Assembly (NCBI RefSeq): GCF_038002225.1
Contig: NZ_JBBOCA010000001.1
Coordinates: forward strand, 3,782,001 to 3,846,000
Source: Paenibacillus sp. FSL R7-0204
GTDB lineage: Bacteria; Bacillota; Bacilli; Paenibacillales; Paenibacillaceae
Length of the DNA stretch: 64,000 nucleotides
Direction: 5' to 3'
In this document: positions 61,301-64,000 of the stretch, piece by piece
How positions within the stretch are numbered: the stretch's first letter is position 1
How the letters are laid out: every line of letters starts with the position of its first letter
Translations under genes and position numbers: made by a program
Notes under the pieces: generated by a model
What the model saw: only the letters and a program-made list of their open reading frames with translations
The model's database searches: none
Told to the model about the DNA's origin: nothing

Positions 61301-62808
61301 GCTGCAGTACAGGCGAGCCGGTATTTGAATTGCCCCCGTCCCATTTGCAGCGTGAACGCAACATCGGCCAGCGGTACACTGCTTGAGAGATTCTCCAAAT
61401 GTTCTGCCAATTCGCCTTGCATCCGCTCCAGGGCAGCAGGGCTTCTGGCCGAGAGCAGCAGAACTGCCGGAAGCTCCGCCGGCTCACTGATTGCCCGGAG
61501 GGGCGGCTCCTCAAGAACCATATGGACGTTGGTGCCGCCAACACCGAATGAACTGATGCCTGCACGGCGCGGTTGCTTCCCTCTAGGCCACGCCAAGGGT
61601 TCCCGGCTGAGGTAGAATGCCGATTTCTCCATCTCCAGCAGCGGGTTGGGTTCGTCATAATTGGCTGTCGGCGGAATCATCCCCCGTTCCAGCGACAGAG
61701 CAGTCTTGATCAAGCCGGCAATCCCGGCAGCGGCGTGCAGATGTCCTATGTTGCCCTTGACCGAGCCGATGGGACGGTGCGGGCGGTGCGGGCTCTCCTG
61801 ACCGAACACTTGCTGTAAGGCGGTAAATTCAATCGGATCACCGACGTTGGTGCCGGTACCGTGGGTTTCAATGTAACCGATGGTATCCGGTTCAATATCC
61901 GCGAGGCTCCAGGCCGAGCGGATAACCTCCTTCTGGCCCTCCAGGCTGGGGGCAGCAAAGCCTACCTTTCGCCGTCCGTCATTATTGCTCGACGAGCCTT
62001 TAATCACAGCATAGATATGGTCGCCGTCCTCTATAGCTTCCGAGAGGCGCTTGAGCACCACTGCCCCCGCGCCTTCCCCGAAGATGGTCCCATCGGCACG
62101 GCTGTCGAAGGGGCGGCAAACGCCACTTTTGGAATAAATAGTACCCTCCTGGTAGAGATAACCCGACTTGCCCGGCTGCTCCAGCGTTACCCCTCCGGCA
62201 ACGGCCAGGTTGCAGTCTCCCAGCAGGAGACCCTGGCAAGCCAGATGAACTGCTGCAAGCGAGGTTGAACACGCAGTATACAGAGTGTAGCTGGGTCCCG
62301 TCAGATTGAGCTTGTAGGAGATTAGTTGGCTTAAGAAATCCTTGCTCGACACGATACCCGACTCCAGCACATCTTCACCGTCTCCATGGCGGGACAGATG
62401 GTCACTCGTCCATTTCAGGTCGAGCGGAGCCCCGGCATACATGCCGATTTGTCCTTCATACCGGTCGGGGTGATAGCCCGAATTCTCTAGTGCATGATAG
62501 ACAATTTCGTGGAACAGACGAATCTGGGGGTCCATGTTCTCGGCTTCCCAGGAGGCATATCCGAATAAAGAAGCATCAAAATCGTATACGTTATCCAGGC
62601 AAGGCTTCGCTCTGACATAATCGGGATGGTTTAAACGTTCTGGAGAAATCCCTTGTTCCCGGAGCTCTTCGTAGCTGAATTGGGTTACTGAGGATACGCC
62701 GTGGATCAGCAGCTTCCAATACGCCTCGATAGTCTCCGCCCCCGGAAATTTACCGCTCATGCCAATGATGGCAATCTCAAGTCCGGTCTCTGTCGTCTCT
62801 TCACTCAT
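58354..62808 (-). CDS. PKS module KS-AT-KR(degenerate)-ACP
   Basis: 1484 residues with AAGGTGATGTA before the ATG. KS 10-435 with intact Cys180 (YTACSTS) and HGTGT, NIGHL. AT ~530-840 with GQGSQ, GHSIGE and HAFHSS, a malonyl type. The region ~1075-1330 is a ketoreductase without function: the Rossmann loop reads VVSSAGGAE instead of TGGxGxxG. In SSLSSVVGGIGLTELAAAA the Tyr and Asn positions are Leu1275 and Ala1279. ACP Ser1419 (GGHSLL). The beta-keto group should stay unreduced unless a trans KR acts. It precedes the aminomalonyl cassette. Confidence 0.9.
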   Translation of the reverse strand: MSEETTETGLEIAIIGMSGKFPGAETIEAYWKLLIHGVSSVTQFSYEELREQGISPERLNHPDYVRAKPCLDNVYDFDASLFGYASWEAENMDPQIRLFHEIVYHALENSGYHPDRYEGQIGMYAGAPLDLKWTSDHLSRHGDGEDVLESGIVSSKDFLSQLISYKLNLTGPSYTLYTACSTSLAAVHLACQGLLLGDCNLAVAGGVTLEQPGKSGYLYQEGTIYSKSGVCRPFDSRADGTIFGEGAGAVVLKRLSEAIEDGDHIYAVIKGSSSNNDGRRKVGFAAPSLEGQKEVIRSAWSLADIEPDTIGYIETHGTGTNVGDPIEFTALQQVFGQESPHRPHRPIGSVKGNIGHLHAAAGIAGLIKTALSLERGMIPPTANYDEPNPLLEMEKSAFYLSREPLAWPRGKQPRRAGISSFGVGGTNVHMVLEEPPLRAISEPAELPAVLLLSARSPAALERMQGELAEHLENLSSSVPLADVAFTLQMGRGQFKYRLACTAAQTEEAVRLLRDSEDVGRIRASQEHINRPVVFMFTGQGSQVIGMGAELYQRHLSYRQEVDRLSELLRPKLGLDIRRYIGVTEAEALSLAAASSESELDQTWLAQPALFVLEYALASAWMKLGVRPSQMVGHSIGEYVAATLAGVFTLEDALDIVVARGRLMQSAPGGMMLAAAIPASEAGRYVSADVSLAAINQPGLCVFSGNEEELQLRQEEWSQAGIFTARLNTSHAFHSSRMDTILEPFREVLRSKHLNTPELPFYSCLTGEPVTSAMAVNPEYWTAQLRGTVNFSAMVSGCLAKYDNIFLEIGPGQTLCRLVKAQSGGDRLVLSSLGAAPAASEAAVFVQTLSQLWLAGVPVQWDQLYPPQSRRRLPLPMYSFDRQTYLPRPALAEPIQTVTAGPDISLLYLPAWKQEPLSDAPSNTSPHPLTWLILRGGGRAVERCQERLVEQGNRCIGVLAAAQYQRLAPDRYELNPVHAGDYQRLADDLRRDGIIIDRILHTWMLEEQTPRGIPSAVEMSAAAERGYLSLIHLVPALDKELCGSQVQLTVAASRIFTIFGTGEGEAERRAILGPLLTLHQEQNGWQGRLIDFQPGESERRLTDKLWLELLSPPGTSIVAAYRGGARLVQAFEPYTASIPKGEPANFSEVEAAAPGEVYLVVSSAGGAELIRSFLAARPGAEVIATEGLGSDQLRQAIAAAEGICGRIDGVVYEPELQALEWRTLAALSAVKNPEVPAPRIFQELNKLLESCSAEIGFGWILSSLSSVVGGIGLTELAAAAGVLDAAAEDAGTGVIPWLSLSRDFTRSETVQGPGITREEEYVLYEQLWPIRGQISRAVISAQPPLSRLGIAAEEQPLPADTHSSTHPYDAAGSRERPADLGPYKPPVTEQESIICEIIAELLGVHPVGVDDHFYDLGGHSLLLTRLLSRIKDVFRAELPLRTVMEDPTVEGMIRSLVSEWGDAGTVADIADAYREYQRLTYGGVQ

Positions 62809-62812
62809 TACA

Positions 62813-64000
62813 TCACCTTCTTCCTTTGATGGACTCCAGTGTTTTCAAGCGGCTTGCTTTTCTTTTGCGGTCTTCGGAATCTTTGAGAACCTCGCTCTTG
62901 TCTGTCGCGTCTTCCTTGTCCGCGAATAAATAGGCATCCAGCAGATGAATCGTCGGGTAGGAGTACATTTTGATAATCGACGTATCTTTGACAGATAAAG
63001 CATTGAGTTGGGCATTAATCTGAATCAGATCAAGGGAGCTTGCTCCCGCTTCGAAAAAATTGTCATGCAGACCAATCGCCTCCAGCTCCAGATAGTCCAT
63101 GAACAGTTCTGCCAGCTTCTTCTGTGTCTGTGTAAGCGGAGGTGCATATTCAGTGCTGTTAGCCATCCGTTTGCGCTTGCGACCCGCAGAGAGATGCTTA
63201 GTAGCAGGTCTTATCCCATCCGGCTTGTTGGCTTCAAGTAAGGAATACCGGGTGTTCAGATCGGTCGTTGACAACAGCCACTGAACAGGAGACCACTCTG
63301 CACTCATGACTTTGGATAAAATATGCTCAAGCACTTCCATTCCTTCAGCATTGGTCATTCCACCCTGAAGCTGCACCATTTCCGGCTTTGGAGCTGAGGC
63401 ATCTTCCTGGGTAATGACGATTTTGCCGATATGCTTGGCCGATGCCATATAGCGGAAAGCCTCTTCCGTATCTGCGAACCGGTAAGGGATCACAGGCAGC
63501 GGTGTGAACGTGCCTTCCTCCACATGCCGGGCAAGCTCGCGCAAGAGCCTCGTATATCCGGGAAGGCCGCTGTCCATGCTGATGGCTGACACAGAAATTC
63601 CTTTCTCAAAAACTCGCATTCCCAGCGTGCTGTTCTCCATAATGTCCTTTACGCCCATTTCCAGAAATCTGCCGTGCGGGGCCAATAAGGAGAGCCCTTG
63701 CTCGACAGCCTCACCCGTAAGGGCATTCAGAATGACGTCTACCGTTCCGGCAGACTCACGGATCTGGTCGGCAAAAGCAAGATCCCGCGAGGAGTACACA
63801 TGCGAGATACCTAGTGAACGCAGGTAGTCCCGTTTCTCTTCGGTACCGGCCGTTGCATAAATCTCCGCTCCAACCCACTTGGCGATTTGCACGGCTGCCA
63901 GACCCACGCCGCCAGTTGCCGTATGAATTAGCACTTTCTCGCCCAAGGAGAGCTGTCCACGGATGATTAGCGCGTAGTAAGCGGTCATAAAGGCAATCGG
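62813..64000 (-). CDS. PKS enoylreductase-ACP, C-terminal part (truncated by window edge)
   Basis: The frame is open at the right edge, with PIAFMTAYYALI in frame. An ER domain is visible with LIHTATGGVGLAAVQIAKWV (NADPH loop), DVILNALTGEAVEQGLSLL and FLEMGVKDI. A linker and an ACP follow with FFEAGASSLDLIQIN (Ser for pantetheine) and a basic tail (RKRKASRLKTLESIKGRR). This is the end of a highly reducing PKS module whose KS, AT, DH and KR, if any, lie beyond the window. It is followed 4 nt later by the next PKS gene. Confidence 0.88.
   Translation of the reverse strand, partial: PIAFMTAYYALIIRGQLSLGEKVLIHTATGGVGLAAVQIAKWVGAEIYATAGTEEKRDYLRSLGISHVYSSRDLAFADQIRESAGTVDVILNALTGEAVEQGLSLLAPHGRFLEMGVKDIMENSTLGMRVFEKGISVSAISMDSGLPGYTRLLRELARHVEEGTFTPLPVIPYRFADTEEAFRYMASAKHIGKIVITQEDASAPKPEMVQLQGGMTNAEGMEVLEHILSKVMSAEWSPVQWLLSTTDLNTRYSLLEANKPDGIRPATKHLSAGRKRKRMANSTEYAPPLTQTQKKLAELFMDYLELEAIGLHDNFFEAGASSLDLIQINAQLNALSVKDTSIIKMYSYPTIHLLDAYLFADKEDATDKSEVLKDSEDRKRKASRLKTLESIKGRR

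Overview
The window looks like a chromosomal accessory region of a Paenibacillus-type Firmicute. The reasons are strong GGAGG-type ribosome binding sites, frequent TTG/GTG starts, a T-box leader, an Alo-type receptor/peptide pair, ~50 % GC, and a large PKS/NRPS cluster. No rRNA, tRNA, CRISPR array or phage block was seen.

Left part (1-14.8 kb). A truncated IS3-family transposase opens the window. It is followed by small operons mixed with decayed genes: remnants of a KapD-type exonuclease, a MerR regulator, an ArsM methyltransferase, a DinB protein and an HpaB-type hydroxylase. Intact units are a suppressor-of-fused protein, the arsenic island (arsC-arsB-arsR on the minus strand, a Cys-rich MarR and an ArsN-like acetyltransferase on the plus strand), an AraC/GNAT pair, and a D-galactonate catabolic operon (dgoK-dgoA-dgoD) divergent from a GntR regulator. 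A 49-codon secreted peptide gene, not annotated by length-filtered gene calling, overlaps the 3' end of a TPR receptor gene. This forms a probable RRNPP (Alo-type) quorum-sensing pair. Degenerate 51-52 bp tandem repeats lie nearby.

Middle part (14.8-33.3 kb). In order: a YtrA-type GntR operon with a membrane protein and a serine hydrolase; a short AlaRS-related gene behind a T-box riboswitch; an MBL hydrolase; an M23 lipoprotein divergent from a two-component system; a four-gene operon (MFS efflux, TetX-like monooxygenase, TetR, SRPBCC) with an operator over its promoter; an amidase whose serine nucleophile is replaced by cysteine; a GNAT-YoaP protein; a VOC protein; and a copper-amine-oxidase-N-like secreted protein.

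Right part (33.3-64 kb, all minus strand, transcription entering from beyond the right edge). This is a hybrid PKS/NRPS cluster. In transcription order it encodes a partial reducing PKS end (ER-ACP), KS-AT-KR(degenerate)-ACP, a five-gene cassette (hydroxyacyl dehydrogenase, ACP, acyl-CoA dehydrogenase, free-standing AT, Ser-type adenylation enzyme) matching the aminomalonyl-ACP logic of zwittermicin and guadinomine, C-A(non-canonical)-PCP, KS(Cys to Ser)-AT-ACP, C-A(Gly-like)-PCP-Cy-A(Cys)-PCP, and KS-AT(degenerate)-ACP-Cy-A(Cys)-Ox-PCP. The predicted product carries a thiazoline, a thiazole and an amino-substituted polyketide unit. No thioesterase or reductase release domain is present.
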